From positions 59,849,093 to 59,913,092 of the forward strand of contig OX344763.1 of assembly GCA_947034895.1 (NCBI GenBank): 64,000 nucleotides of DNA, in the 5' to 3' direction. Below, piece by piece: positions 12,401-23,841 of this stretch. The translations under genes were made by a program, and so were the position numbers. The notes under the pieces are model-generated. The model did not search any database. It saw nothing but the letters and a program-made list of their open reading frames with translations, and had not been told where the DNA came from. Position 1 is the stretch's first letter. Each line of letters starts with the position of its first letter. The stretch is from Rhytidiadelphus loreus (Eukaryota; Streptophyta; Bryopsida; Hypnales; Hylocomiaceae).

Positions 12401-15169
12401 TTTGGATATTTTTGCTTGGGAGCCGTCTGACCTTAAGGGAATTCCATCTCATCTAGGCGAGCATCGTATTGACCTGATGGACGGATCCGTTCCGGTTCGG
12501 CAGCGACAATACCGGCTCAACCCCAAATATTCTTTGATGGTGAAGGAAGAAATCGACCAGTTATTGGAGGCTGGATTTATCTATCCGGTTTACAATTCCG
12601 AGTGGGTTTCTCCTATAGTGGTGGTGCCAAAGAAAGTTGGAGCGGATGGGAAAGTCAAGATCCGGGTTTGTCAAGATTTCCAGAAATTGAACAATGCAAC
12701 GAAAAAGGATTATTTTCCTCTTCCGTTCACTGACATCATTTTGGACCACGTAGTTGGACATGAGTGTTACAGCTTCTTAGATGGATTTTCCGGTTACAAC
12801 CAAGTATCCATCTGATGGTGTGATCAGTTGAAAACCACATTCACGACAGAATGGGGGACTTTCGCTTTCACCCGGATGCCGTTTGGTTTGTGCAATGCAC
12901 CCAGAACTTTCCGGAGATTGATGATGGATATTTTCAAGGATTTTCTCAGGCATTTCATTGAAGTATTTATAGATGACTTTGCGGTTTTCAATGACCGGAT
13001 TACTCATCTTGAGTGTTTACGGAAGACATTTCAAAGATGCCGAAAAACTGGCTTGAAACTACATCCTGGAAAATGTTTTTTCGGGATGGGATCCGGTATC
13101 CTGCTTGGTCATATTGTAAGCCGGACCGGATTGCAAGCGGATTTGGAGAAAGTGAGAGTGATGCTCTCCCTTCTACCTCCAACCAGCATGAAAGAAATCC
13201 GCAGATTTCTTGGATGTGTGGGTTACTACCGCAGATTCATTGATGGATATGCCAAGAGGGCCATTCCACTTACAAAACTTTTGAAGAAAGATACGGAATT
13301 TGTTTGGACCGGAAGATGACAGGAGGCCTTCGAAGATCTGAAGACTCAGTTGTCCAAGGCGCCGATCCTTTCTGTTCCGGATTGGACTAAAGAGTTCCAT
13401 GTTACCATCGATGCATCCGGTTGGTGTCTGGGATCGATTTTTTGGCAGTATGATGAAGAGAAGCGAGAGAATCCGGTTTACTACGCTAGTAGACAGATGA
13501 GTATAGCAGAACGGAACTACACGACCACAGAACGAGAGGCGTTAGCAATGGTGTATTCGTGTAAGAAGTTCCGCCACTACTTACTTGGATATAAGGTAAT
13601 TTTTCACACGGATCATGATTCTTTGAAATACCTTGTAAACAAACCGGATTTGTCTGGCCGGATTGCTAGATGGATTTTGCTTTTACAGGAATTTGACTAT
13701 GAGGTTGTAGTGAAATCCGGTAAAGCAAATGTAAACGCGGATTATCTGTCTAGACAGAGAGGACAGAAATCTGTAGCGGATATATCCGCTGAGTTTCCGG
13801 ATGAGTTTCCAGATCCATTACCGAATCCGGTAATGGAAGGAAATCCGGATTCTATTTTGACAGATGTCTTTCATCTCAATACAGAATCTGTTTCCGAATT
13901 TCAGGATATCATAGACTACTTAGTGCAGTCTAGGTATCCGGAGCAGATGAGTATTGAGGAAAAAGAGATCTTTCAAAGAAAGGTGGCTCCTTATACTTTG
14001 ATAAGGGGAGTCCTCTTTAAGTTAGGAGCAGATGACATTCTCAGGAGGTGTTTAGAACCTCCGGACCGGAAGAAGGTGATTCGAGCCCTTCATTCTGGAA
14101 GTTCAGGAGGGCACTTTGCCTTTGTTAGTACAGTAAACCGGATCCAGTCAGCCGGATATTGGTGGCCGTACCTACATCGAGATGTTAGGAATTTTGTACG
14201 GAGTTGTGATCAGTGCCAACGGACAGGAGCGCCATCCTTCCGGAATCACTGGCCACTTACTCCTATCATTCCCCTAGCCCCATTTGAGAAATGGGGGATA
14301 GATTTTATTGGACCAATTTTTCCGGTCAGCAAACAGAAAAAGAGGTACATCATTCTAGCCACGGATTATGCGACTAAGTGGGTAGAGGCCAAAGCAACAC
14401 GGAAGAACGATGCAGAAACTTCAACAAACTTTTTGTTTGAAGATATCCTCATGCGGTTTGGGCACCCACTGGAATTAGTCAATGACCGGGGAACTCATAT
14501 TCTCAATGATGTCATTGTTGACCTAACTAACAAGTATCTTATCAAACACCGGAAGACGACTCCATACAACCCGAAGGCGAACGGATTGACGGAGCGTGCC
14601 AACGGAATTATCGGTAAGATCTTGAACAAGATGGTTTCCGCTCACAAGACGGATTGGGACCGGAAACTGCCTTCGGCGGTTCATGCATACAACACCACCG
14701 AGAAGATGACAACCGGAAAGACACTGTACTTTTTAGTATTTGGACAGGAAGCAGTTCATGGAGTGGAGATAGAGGTGGAAACATTCCGGGTTCTTGCAAA
14801 CCGGAATGTGGAAACAAGAATAGACACACTTCCACGACTGCTTGCCATTGAAGAATTAGAGGAGAACCGAAATGAAGCCTTGGAGAGAACCCTGGGAGTG
14901 CAGCAAAAACAGAAAGAAGATTACAACCGGAAACTTCCAGGGATCACGGTGTACGGGAACGAGGATTGGTACTCCTTTATGACAACCGACACAAGGATTT
15001 TCCAAGTAAACTTCATATTAGATGGATGGGACCTTTTCGGGTCAATCAGCTTTTTCAGAACGGATCTTTGCAGCTTGAGAATCTACAAGGTCAGTGGCTG
15101 GATACTCGAGTGAATGGATCGAGGGTGAAGAAGTATATTGCAGCTTCTTCATCAGATGACTCTCAATAG
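9441..15169 (+). pseudogene. gag-pol: gag-pol polyprotein of family A Ty3/gypsy element
   Basis: One reading frame spans 9441 to about 14960. Gag has a charged Ser/Lys-rich tail (10150-10380) and three CCHC zinc knuckles at 10533-10574, 10821-10862 and 10905-10946. The aspartic protease motif is IDGGS near 11625. Reverse transcriptase covers about 12480-13310, with FIDD as the YXDD-box equivalent near 12965. RNase H begins with TIDASG near 13405 and ends with NADYLSR near 13755. Integrase has an HHCC finger around 14085-14225 (CDQC), then D (GIDFIG), D (NDRGTH) and E (GLTERANG) of the catalytic core at 14290-14600. The frame is cut by stops near 9780, 9880, 10020, 10381, 10749, 11055, 11508, 12813 and 13317. 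These are mostly TGA or TAG, consistent with C-to-T change. A one-base shift near 14955 puts the integrase C-terminus in another frame, ending at TAG 15167-15169. It is non-functional as it stands. Confidence 0.92.
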
Positions 15170-15192
15170 TGTTCGCGGGGACGCTCACAGAT

Positions 15193-15202
15193 GAGGAGGG
15201 GG
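15193..15202 (+). other. Polypurine tract
   Basis: GAGGAGGGGG, immediately followed by TAA and the TGTCGCAACG start of the 3' LTR. This is the expected position for plus-strand priming in an LTR retrotransposon. Confidence 0.8.
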
Positions 15203-15462
15203 TAATGTCGCAACGTGATTTTTGGTTTTTTCTTAAGTTATCTAAAATTTTGGATCAGAGGTTCTTGGCAGGAACTCCTATCCGGTTTACAGATAAGTAA
15301 GAATCGGAAATTAGGACAGGAATAAAGTAAGGTAGCTAACCGGATAATATGCCTGAACCGGAATAGTTTGGGACCGGAATAATTATGACCGGATTAGATT
15401 AGATTAACCGGATTAGGGTAATCGGATTAGTTAATGATGACCTAATTTGGCGGCGCTGGCAG

Positions 15463-15470
15463 TATATAAG
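15463..15470 (+). promoter_or_regulatory. TATA box 1 of 3' LTR (family A)
   Basis: TATATAAG at the same LTR position as 7299. It lies 283 bp before the ATG at 15753, so it is suitably placed to drive the LTR-internal gene. Confidence 0.6.
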
Positions 15471-15752
15471 GGAGCGCCCTGCCAGTTAGTTCCCCTTTTT
15501 CACAACCTGTGTGTAGGAGCCCTCTCATTGTTGGAGCTGCTGTTGTGCTGTCCAGTTGGTGTTTTTGTCAGATCTGTGAGGAAGTGTGAAACTATTGATT
15601 ATTGTTTTTGTGCACTGCGGGGTTGGAAATCCGCAGTTGCAAAGTTGTCGCTTTCCGGTTATGCACTGTGAGGGAAAGTGAGATACGGGACGTGCGGCTA
15701 GGAGTGGAAAAAAAGGTAGAATCGGTAAGAAGTTTTTGAGCGGAGTGCGTCC

Positions 15753-17377
15753 ATGCCGCAGTTACGTAGGCCCCGACAGAGCATAGCCACGGCGGAGATC
15801 AAACTGAAGAAGGTGATTCCGGTCATTCCCGCACAGGAACCGGAAAAGGCTGCTCTCATGGAGGATCTCGTCATTTTGGGCTGTGCGGGTCTGATAAACC
15901 CTGGGGGTTTAAGGAGGAGAAGGTAGTTCGGGAGATATTGGGGAAGGTCTCGAACGCCTTCGACAACACCGTCAGAGGTAATCCAAGTCGCTGGACAGAA
16001 GAGAAATGGAGGGAGGTATACGGTTTCTGGTCAGGGGGTTTGGGTACCGCCAGCCGAAAGGACGAGTACATTAAGGGGAAGTTTGCGGAACCAACCAACC
16101 CGAAGGACGGATTCGCGGTGGAAGATTGCGTGGATGACCGGAACCGGAACTTATTCAAGTTCCTGATTCCGATCTTCCATCCGGAGCGGCTGACGAGGGT
16201 AACAGTGACCCTCGGAAACACGATCTTCGGTGCGCTTTCCAGTCAGCGAAAGGCGGATTAGGCCCGGGTACTGAGCGACCTGGTGAACAGTTTGGTACCC
16301 CGGATAGGGAAGAGTAGGCCAATACCTCTCTCTCCCTATCTCCTTCATTTGTATCACCACGATCAGGTCTTAACGGAGACGGAGGAGAAGACCTGAAGAG
16401 CTTAGGAGTCCATCCTGAAGTACGGGGAGTCGGAGACCGACGAAGAACCGGAAGACGAAGGGACGGAAACTGAAGAAGAAGACACGGAGGACGAGGATGA
16501 GCAGTTGAAGCGGGTGAAGAGGCAGAAGACGACGCCTCCATACGGGAGAGGTACACCAATTCGGGAGACAGCGGAACCGGAACGGAAAGCGAACAAGAAA
16601 CTGGTAACCGGAGAGGGTAGCTCGACTGACCTCTTCAACACACTGGTGTTAGCCATCGCTGACATCCAAGTGGACTAGGAGTGTAAGCGGATTACACTCG
16701 AGAAGATCGGGAAGCTGGCAGGAGTATCACCGGATCGCCAACTACCCCAGGTAATAGCGGACCTCATTAGCAATCCGGACGAGGACCGGAAGCTGAGGGA
16801 GGACAATCGTCAACTACAGAATGAAGTCGACATGCTGAAGGAGGAGATTGCCACCTTCAAGGAAGACATGACCGCCACGAGGGAGATGGCGGATGCGACC
16901 CAGAAGACAATGAAGCTTATGACCGAAACATTCGGGGAGTCCGGAATGGTACTAGCAAAGGCGAAGCTGTTTGATGAAGGGTGGCTAGCGGACAAGAAGC
17001 CATCCGGTTCCCGGATGGTCCGGATTCTGTCAGACTTCTCTGAGAAGTTGGAGACGATTCTGGTAGGAGCTCGGGAAGCTGCGGACCAAATGAGCCGGAG
17101 TAGCGTGAGGTTGACCGGAACAGTATTCTCGAGGAGTCTCCGCTTGTCGGATCTCTCCTTGCCAGAGTTACTTCCGGAAGGTATGGACGTCACTCCTCAA
17201 TCGAAGAAGGAGCAGTCGGCAGCGAGAACCGGATTGCCAGAACTTATCGAGGTGGAATCATCACCAGAGAAGCCGGATCCTGCTACTGGTGAACGAGCCC
17301 AGAATTTGCAGGACATCTTCAATGAACTGCCGCCAGAGCTTGACAGTGACGCACCGAGGGCGAGTATGGGAGTTTAG
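15753..17377 (+). pseudogene. LTR-encoded protein, family A copy
   Basis: An ATG at 15753 opens a frame of about 540 codons contained wholly in the LTR. Residues about 35-190 form a domain shared with the family B and C copies: LGCAGL, then W-x-EVYGF, a KF-x-P segment, DC-x-D-x-R, FL-x-PI-x-HP, and a final NTIFGA. A membrane-like SPYLLHLYHH stretch follows, then an acidic Glu/Asp tract (about 16430-16510), and a C-terminal half predicted as coiled coil (REDNRQLQNEVDMLKEEIA near 16800). It is broken by one frameshift near 15900 and stops near 16260, 16394, 16403 and 16676 (three TAG, one TGA). I do not recognise the domain. The acidic and coiled-coil layout suggests a protein-interaction or nuclear accessory factor, which is inference only. 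Confidence 0.7.
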
Positions 17378-17610
17378 TAGGAGTTCCCCTTGCTGGTAAA
17401 TATTTAGATGTATAGTCGGATTGTTAGTAGTAATCGGACCGGATTTGTTCCCGGTCTGTTATTTAGGAACCAGATGCGTTCCCGGTTTTAGTTAGGGTTT
17501 TGTAATCGGATCAGATCCGGTTTTGACGGCGAGGCTTATCCCGGAAATCCAGCGCGGATTTTCTGTGCGGACTTTCTGGGACGCTTTTGTGCTTTGGGAA
17601 CTTTTTAGTG

Positions 17611-17618
17611 TATATAAA
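17611..17618 (+). promoter_or_regulatory. TATA box 2 of 3' LTR (family A)
   Basis: TATATAAA about 230 bp after the LTR reading frame ends, followed by CATTCTCTGAGATGGAGAAT. It matches 8238 in the 5' LTR. Families B and C have a TTTTWAA-type box and a shared CTTGTGGTC motif in the corresponding place. Confidence 0.55.
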
Positions 17619-18267
17619 AGCATTCTCTGAGATGGAGAATGGGAGTCTTCCTTTGTTTAAACTTCTTTTGTATTCTATTTGCTTCTTGTTTGTTTGGTCT
17701 CCCAAAGATTGGCAGGACAGATTTGTGAGGAGTTAGGAGTGCATTTAGAATTTGACTTCGGGTTTCTCCCTTTGGTGTTTGTGTTCCGATTTCTTAGTGC
17801 ATGTGGGTAGGTAGTAAGAGTTGGGAGTCTATTCCAGTGCCTCAGTTCTATTGAGATTCAGTATTCCGGTTGAGAAAGCCGTTGCTAGGCTAGGCAAATA
17901 GGGAAGGGATCCTTAGGCGCGCTAGAACTCCTGGATAGGGAATCCGGTTGAGTGTCCGAACTCTTGTTGAGGTCTCATTGCTGTAGTGGCGAACGGAAGA
18001 ATCTTTGTAGAATTGGAACGGACGGATAGACTTGTAGCCGCCTTGCTTCGTACTACCGGAACGCCGCACCATTGTCGTTGTAATATGAGTGGATCGTACG
18101 GGGGGTCTTTGTGTGACTTGTAGTCCGAATCTGTTTCCGAGTTACTGTGAAAGATCAAACCGGATCCGGATTAGAATAGGAGAGGAGAATAGAAGAAATG
18201 GGTCTTCAGCCACTATAAGTCACGGAAGGAGCGGCGGGCCTGCCACTCTCAAATTCAAGCGGCGACC

Positions 18268-18288
18268 CCTCTGATGGTAAAACAGAGG
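18268..18288 (+). other. Conserved LTR hairpin, family A 3' LTR
   Basis: Same CCTCTG / CAGAGG stem and loop as at 8893-8913. Confidence 0.55.
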
Positions 18289-18895
18289 CAAAATTAAACC
18301 GGATTGGTTACTGGAGTGAGTGGGAGTAGACCCGAAGTGTGAGGTCTAAGAGTTGTACCCAGGATCGGAAGTGGAAAAGTCTTGGTTTGTTGCAGAGTGA
18401 CGAACCGGATTACTTCATGGTCCAGATTACGTCCGGGACCGGAAGATTGTAGGAAGTTAAGTAGTTATTTCTGTGGGTTTTGTTGTTTCCGGTTGCAGGA
18501 ATAGGACCGGAAAGGTGTAGTTGGAGACTGACTTAGCTTAGAATCATAAATAGGGTGAATACTTCACAAAATCTCGTGGGTTCGATCTTTAAAGTCACTT
18601 TTGTTATACTTTAGAGTGGTTTTTGGTAGTATATGTCGTACGCGCAGTCTAGGCGTAGGTATCTTTAATACCACAAAAGCGTTAAGATGACACGAGTTAT
18701 CGTCCCAGGGAATTCCAGATGTTGTCACAATAGATAAGTTTCCGGAACTACGGATCTACCCGGAAATGACAATCCGCTGTAGGATCCGGCACAACACAAA
18801 CACCAAGTTCCGGAAATATTGTCTTCCGGAATCAGATCCGGATCCACCTTGATCTGGATTTCTACTCTCACTATCCGTCACACCGGTTTTTGGTA

Positions 18896-18916
18896 CCTCT
18901 GTTTTACCCTCAGAGG
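18896..18916 (-). other. Conserved LTR hairpin, family B
   Basis: On the minus strand CCTCTG, AGGGTAAAA loop, CAGAGG. It is preceded by a CCCTCGGAAAGAGCAAGTGAGG-type block shared with family C at 33676-33710. Confidence 0.55.
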
Positions 18917-19525
18917 GTCCTCACTTGCTCTTTCCGAGGGGTGGGGAACATCACCACTCAAGTAACACGCTTATCAACTCCTAAACAACAAACAACTATC
19001 CGTCCTCAAAGTTCTCAGTCCGGTAAGGAGGAAAGATGGTCCCTCTCACAACATTCCGGGTGGCCACCCGGAAGGTAGGTCACGCAGAGATACACCCTCA
19101 CCCGCCCTTACTACAACGACACTCAGCTATTTTCCGAATCAAGCTTTCGCCTACTCCTGAGGTTGGCAGACCTTTCGGTGGTTTGGGAATATTCCATTAG
19201 GCGGTTGCCGACTTCCGCACGGGACTACTCTCGAGTTCCCGGACTAGCTCCCTGACCACTATCGGATCCCACCGGATCACCGTTCCAGCGATTTAAAGGC
19301 ACCACGCACAGCTCCTCAAGTTCAATCTAAACTATTCTGCAAAACACCTTCAGCCGGATCCGGATACCAACCAATCCGGATTCCTACCTTGCATACTCTC
19401 CCGGATACACCCACACACAAGTAATCAGGACGCGATACGCAAGATAATGATTCCCAAGGTGTTTATTCTTGGGTGCTCAGATTGAATGATACAAAATGGA
19501 ATGACAGACCACAAGCCGGCCCGCC

Positions 19526-19533
19526 CTTAAAAA
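19526..19533 (-). promoter_or_regulatory. TATA-like box 2 of family B LTR
   Basis: Minus-strand TTTTTAAG followed by GGCGGGCC and CTTGTGGTC (19507-19515), then a TCATTCC motif. The same order occurs in family C at 33043-33080. It lies about 220 bp after the end of the LTR reading frame. Confidence 0.45.
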
Positions 19534-19749
19534 CCAAAACAACACGACCAAAACGGTCCAAAGAAAAAGCGGCCAGTGGCCAGCTGAAAATCCAGACAAC
19601 GGCCAAGTGACTGTTCCGGGAAAAATGGAAAGCCGTTAAATTCCTAGAAATCCGGAACTACTTAGCATTCCGGATCAGCGGGTCCCACATCTGGAAAACC
19701 CGCGATGAAGACAAAACACTAAAACTATCAATCCAACTACGCAACCTAG

Positions 19750-21676
19750 TCATTTACCCTTCCGCACCTTCTTCGCCAACGTTCCGCCCTTCGAAATCCG
19801 GGTTGGCGCCTTCGGCCGGATCTGCTTCGGCGGGGTGGACTTCGTTGCGGATCGAGTCTTTGGCGGACCCGGATCCGTCTCCGCATACTCCGACTCGGAA
19901 GACGAGTTCGTTACTGCCTCCTCTTCATCCGACTCGAGAACCTCCTCCGGATCGCTGCTGACCTTCCGTCGAGTGGCCTTCTTCTTCTCCAGGTCAATGA
20001 TCTCGATGGGGGTCGATGGTGGTGGCCGCGGAGGAGTCTGCTGCTGCATGTGTGTGAACTCCTCCGGATGGGTCCGGGCCGGATTCTGAATCCCAACCAG
20101 ATCCTCCGTCATCGTCGTTACTTCTGTAGTGGCATCCGGATTGGGTGGGAAGAGGTTTACCAAAGTGTTCCGAGGCGTCAAAACCGGATCCGGAATCCTC
20201 CTTCTATCCGTAATTTCTTTCTGCACCGAGGATCTTCCGGGTGCTTGCTGGGCCGACGATCGTGCTCCTAGGTTGAGTTGTGTTGTCTCCTGGAACTCTC
20301 CTCCGGGTATTTCCGAAAATAGCGAGGCGTCCAATCCGCTGAGCGAATCGAAGTGGCCGACCAACTGGCGCATCTCCTTCAATGCGACCTCGATCCGCGC
20401 CTCAAACTCTACCAAGATCTTTACAACCTTGGTTCTGGAAATATGACCTTCCCGGGTCATCTGGTTGTTCCAGAGCGCGGATCTAGTGATGATATCCGTT
20501 GGAGGGTCGATGAGGTCCCTCAGCTTCCGGACCAGCTCCGTCGCATCCGTCGCGCATTTGTTGGCGGTGTTCATCTCCCTCTCTGCCCATGTTGCGCAAT
20601 TTTGAAGATGATCGCGTTCCACCTCCACTGCCCGGATCCGTCCCTCCAGCAAGCGAATCATCTCCGGATCCGGTCTGCTCTTGATCGCCTCCACGATCTC
20701 CGTCTCGTCCGCTACCTTCAATACCGTGCAAACTCTCCGGATCAGAGTGGCCATCCGGTCGTTTGATGCCTTCTGACTCCGCAGCTAGAAGATTGTCAAC
20801 TCGAAGATATCCAAATCCGGATCAGTGTTCCGAGATGGAACAGGGTCCGGAAGCTGGTTCTTCCCTCTTGATTCCGGGTCCGTGCTCTTCCGGCGGGAGT
20901 CGTGCCTGTTTGGTGAGTCATGCTCTAGTTCCGGCTTCTCCTCCTCTTCCGGCTCCTCATCCGTCGGATCCAAATCCGGAGGAAGACCGTATCGGAGCAG
21001 GCTATTTCCCTGCCAGTAGATGATGTCTTCCGGACTGCTGAGTACCTCCTGTTTGTGGTACAAGTGGAGGAGGTACAAACTGATGGGACTTGATTTCTTT
21101 CCCACTAGGTTTCCGGAAAGCTTATCCACTATCGACTGGATAATGAGCCCCCAGCTAACTGGTCTAGGGGCCGGTTTCCCCCTTACCTAAGGCTTCAAAT
21201 ACCGTGTTTGCTAGGGTTACTGTAATTCGGCTGGGCTTTTCCGGATACAGGATCGGGCTGAGAAATTCTAGGAGTCTCTGATCCCTAGGGTTCCGGCAGT
21301 CAGACGCAATGTAACCCTCCTTCGGATCTGCTGGGTTCCGAAATCTATCCGCGGCGAATTTCTCCATCCGGCCGGCCCATCCGGATCCTCTAGTGGATGC
21401 GAAATAGACTCCGGCCCATATCTCTACTGTCCAGGACTTAGGACGACCCCTAACGGTCAAGTGATACTAGTTCGGAGCGCCGTAGACTAGCTCGTCTATC
21501 ATCTCCTCGCTCTGGATGTTCCAAGGTCTTTTTAGGAACCCTAGACACCCCATATCCGTCAAGTCGTCCTCCAGCTGATGGTGGTGTTCCGGATTCTCAG
21601 GGATTTCCGGATTGATCATCCGGGCCGTGATCCCTGACTTCCGTAGCACACTGGGCCCTGCCATAACCACCGACAT
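19750..21676 (-). pseudogene. LTR-encoded protein, family B copy
   Basis: Frame of about 640 codons on the minus strand from the ATG at 21676 to the stop at 19750. The shared domain runs LGFLKRPWN, then TVRGRPKSWT, a modified VYFAS in place of EVYGF, KEGYIASDCR, LLEFLSPILYPEKPSR and ANTVFEA (to about 21190). It is followed by SLYLLHLYHK, an acidic tract (EEPEEEEKPE), RRKSTDPESRGK, a long predicted coiled coil (20750-20330), a Pro-rich part and a basic C-terminal tail (KKVRKGK) that could be a nuclear signal. There is one TAG near 21465, a frameshift near 21170 and one TAG near 20785, otherwise it is open. It is the copy with the most complete C-terminus. Confidence 0.7.
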
Positions 21677-22215
21677 TCTCTATCCTCACTTCCGACTCAC
21701 TTCCGCTAAGTTTCCGTCGCCTGATCCGCTAAGTTTCCACTAATCTTCCGTCCTACTTTCCGGTGCGATCGGCACCGGCCTCCCCTTCTCTCCCTAACGC
21801 GTTCCTATCTCACCACACTTTCACTCACTAAGCGCCATCACGATAATCACGCGGAGAAAGAGGAAGAATGAAGGAGACAGCGGGGGTTAAGTAGCTTTTC
21901 GGCCTGGCGTTCCCGCAAGTTCCCTAGCCGGACTAGGCTCTAGGGCCTACTCGGCCAGAACTTTCCGGTTTCCGGATTAGGGTTAGGGTTTCCGGATAGG
22001 GTTTCCGGATCTGACTGTAACCCTAATTACAGTTTAAGGTTTTCCGTAAAGCCTCTAATTCCTATTTCTGGTTCTAGACTTTCTATTCCCTACCTATTAC
22101 GAAAAATTTGAAAATTTCTACTCTATATATTTACTATTGACTATTATTTATGTTTATATGGATGTTGCATACTTCCACAGTATAACATGGGAATTACGTA
22201 TCCTGTGCTGTGACA

Positions 22216-23841
22216 AGGCATAGGGGCCAGTGGAGGCGGCTCGATATCCTCAAACTACTCCGGATGCGTACGCGCCGGATTCTGCACAAGCTCGATCCGG
22301 GCATCCAGTCTACTGCGGACTGGTATATCCAAACCTAGAAGTCCAAATCCCTGTCCCCCTGAAGTGACGATGTTGATCAGTGATTCAAACTGACCTGTCC
22401 GTTTGATGGGCGAGATAGGAGGTTGCGTAGCCGGAGTTGTGATGACATCCGGAACTTCCGGAAATCCCCCGAAGTCGAGAGGCTTGTTCGGATCCATGTT
22501 TGCCATCATGGACCGGAATTCCTTCAATGATGCCTCCATTCTGCCCGACATCTCCACCATCACTCGGACTATCTTTGTGTTGGTGAGGGCCGTGGACGTC
22601 TTTTGTATCTCATCGTAAAGGGCCGCCTTGTGGTAGAGGTCAGCCGGACTCACCATCCACTTCTGGAAGGTCTGGAACGCCTGGTAAGCCTTTTGTGTCG
22701 CCTCTTGTAACTGGTGCAGCTCCCCTTCCGTCCATGTCAACTTCCCCTTCAGCTCGTCCCGTTCCGTCTTCAGGTCCCGGATTTCCGTCCTCATCTCGTT
22801 CCACTCCGACTCGGCCAGTAACGCTTTCAGTGCGTCCAGAAGGTTTTCTGGTTCGCAGTGTACCACTTCCGCGGACCGGAATACGATCTCCGTGAGCCTG
22901 TCGTGGTAATCCTTCGCGGTCCGGATCCATTCTTCTCCGCACTCAAAGAACCTTGGTCCTTCCCATTCCTGTTTATCCTGGGTGAGGAAGGGACCCGGAA
23001 ATTTACCTCTGGCAGCCGGATCCGTAGACTTCCGTCTCCGGCTTGTAGATGCTTGCTCCCGTTCCTCCTTCTCCCTCTGTGTCTCCCTTGGTTCCGGATC
23101 CGATTTGTCTTCCTTGACTTCCGGCTTGACTTCCTCCTCCTCGTGCTCAGACTTCTGCGTCTCCGGCTCCTCGTCATCAGAGCAGTGGCATTGGAGCATG
23201 ATTAACCCGGTCTCGTAATCCGTCGACTCGTCTTCCATCAACAACTCCCGGTGCTGGTACAGGTGGAGGAAGTACATGCTGAGCGTGTTCGGCTTGTTCT
23301 TTGCCAAGTTTTCGGTGCAGCGCCCCACTACGCTTGCCACAATCTGGCCCCAGTTAACGACCCGGTCCTAAAACGCTCCAAAGATCGTGTTGGCCATGGT
23401 TACCATAACCTGGGAACTCTTGTCCGGATACAGGATTGGAAGCAGAAATCGGAGCAGTCGCCTGTGCCTCTCGTCCCGGCAGTCCTTGATAGCGTAGCCT
23501 TCCTTCGAGTGTGGCGGATTCACAAACTTGTACTGGTGGTACTGGTCCGTCCGGGCAGCGAATCCGTTTCCGGTTCGCGAGAACCCGTACACCTCCACCC
23601 ACAACTCCTCCGTCCACTGGTCCGGATGCCCTCGTACGGTCTGGTCGTACTGATTCAGAGCACCTGCCGCCAACTCCAGGAAGACCTGGTCACTTTGGAC
23701 GTTCCAGGGTTTCTTCAGCAAACCTGTACACCCTAAGACGTTCAAGTCGTCCTCTAACTACCGCAAGTGTAGCTGGTCTTCCGGAATTACCGGACTAATC
23801 TTCCAGGCCAGTACTATATACCACGTACTAACCCCTGCCAT
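22216..23841 (-). pseudogene. LTR-encoded protein, family C copy 1 (C-terminally truncated)
   Basis: The minus-strand ATG at 23841 opens a single frame kept without a frameshift to 22216. The domain order matches the solo copy at 30994: LGCTGLLKKPW, TVRGHPDQWTEELW, EVYGF, FLLPILYPDKSSQ, ANTIFGAF, then SMYFLHLYQHREL, an acidic tract, SRRRKSTDPAARGK, and a coiled coil over about 22900-22600. Three in-frame stops (23760-23758, 23370-23368, 22257-22255) are all TAG. Each falls where the other family C copy has glutamine. The last 90 or so codons are lost by the element A insertion. A TATATAAA box lies at 23955-23948, about 110 bp before the ATG. Confidence 0.72.

Larger units (their letters stand above)
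18634..22179 (-). mobile_element. Solo LTR, family B, inserted in the family A 3' LTR
   Basis: A 3546-bp segment bounded by TGTCGTACGCGC (18634) and ACTTCCACA (22179), i.e. TG...CA ends. It is flanked by a perfect 5-bp duplication GTATA at 18629-18633 and 22180-22184. The host family A LTR reads through continuously on both sides. No internal region, primer-binding site or second LTR is present, so this is a solo LTR left after LTR-LTR recombination, or an LTR-only copy. In its own orientation it starts at 22179 (TGTGGAAGTATGC), carries a reading frame at 21676-19750 and ends at 18634. Confidence 0.85.
6984..22215 (+). mobile_element. Ty3/gypsy LTR retrotransposon, family A (decayed, with nested solo LTR)
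   Basis: The element runs from TGTCGCAACG at 6984 to GTGCTGTGACA at 22215. It has two related LTRs, a primer-binding site, a gag-pol frame and a polypurine tract in the canonical order. Removing the nested solo LTR at 18634-22179 leaves about 11.7 kb. Protease, RT, RNase H, integrase order and a tRNA-Asp primer place it in Ty3/gypsy. The RT and protease style (DGGSRVNLM, SEWVSPIVVVPKK, FLDGFSGYNQ) suggests the Tat/Athila side rather than chromoviruses, and no chromodomain is seen after integrase. The LTRs are visibly diverged, the 5' LTR lacks about 1.2 kb, and the outer flanks do not share a target duplication. It may be an old copy or an inter-element recombinant. Confidence 0.9.
15206..22215 (+). 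repeat. 3' LTR of family A, split by a solo LTR
   Basis: Starts TGTCGCAACG at 15206 and continues to GTAGTATA at 18633. It resumes after the nested element with a duplicated GTATA, then ACATGGGAATTACG, and ends GTGCTGTGACA at 22215. Without the insert it is about 3.46 kb, very long for an LTR, and contains a reading frame of about 540 codons at 15753-17377 that the 5' LTR has largely lost. Confidence 0.88.

Noticed and set aside
22858..23218. Plus-strand open frames opposite the family C LTR gene
   Set aside because: They are antisense shadows of the conserved minus-strand frame.
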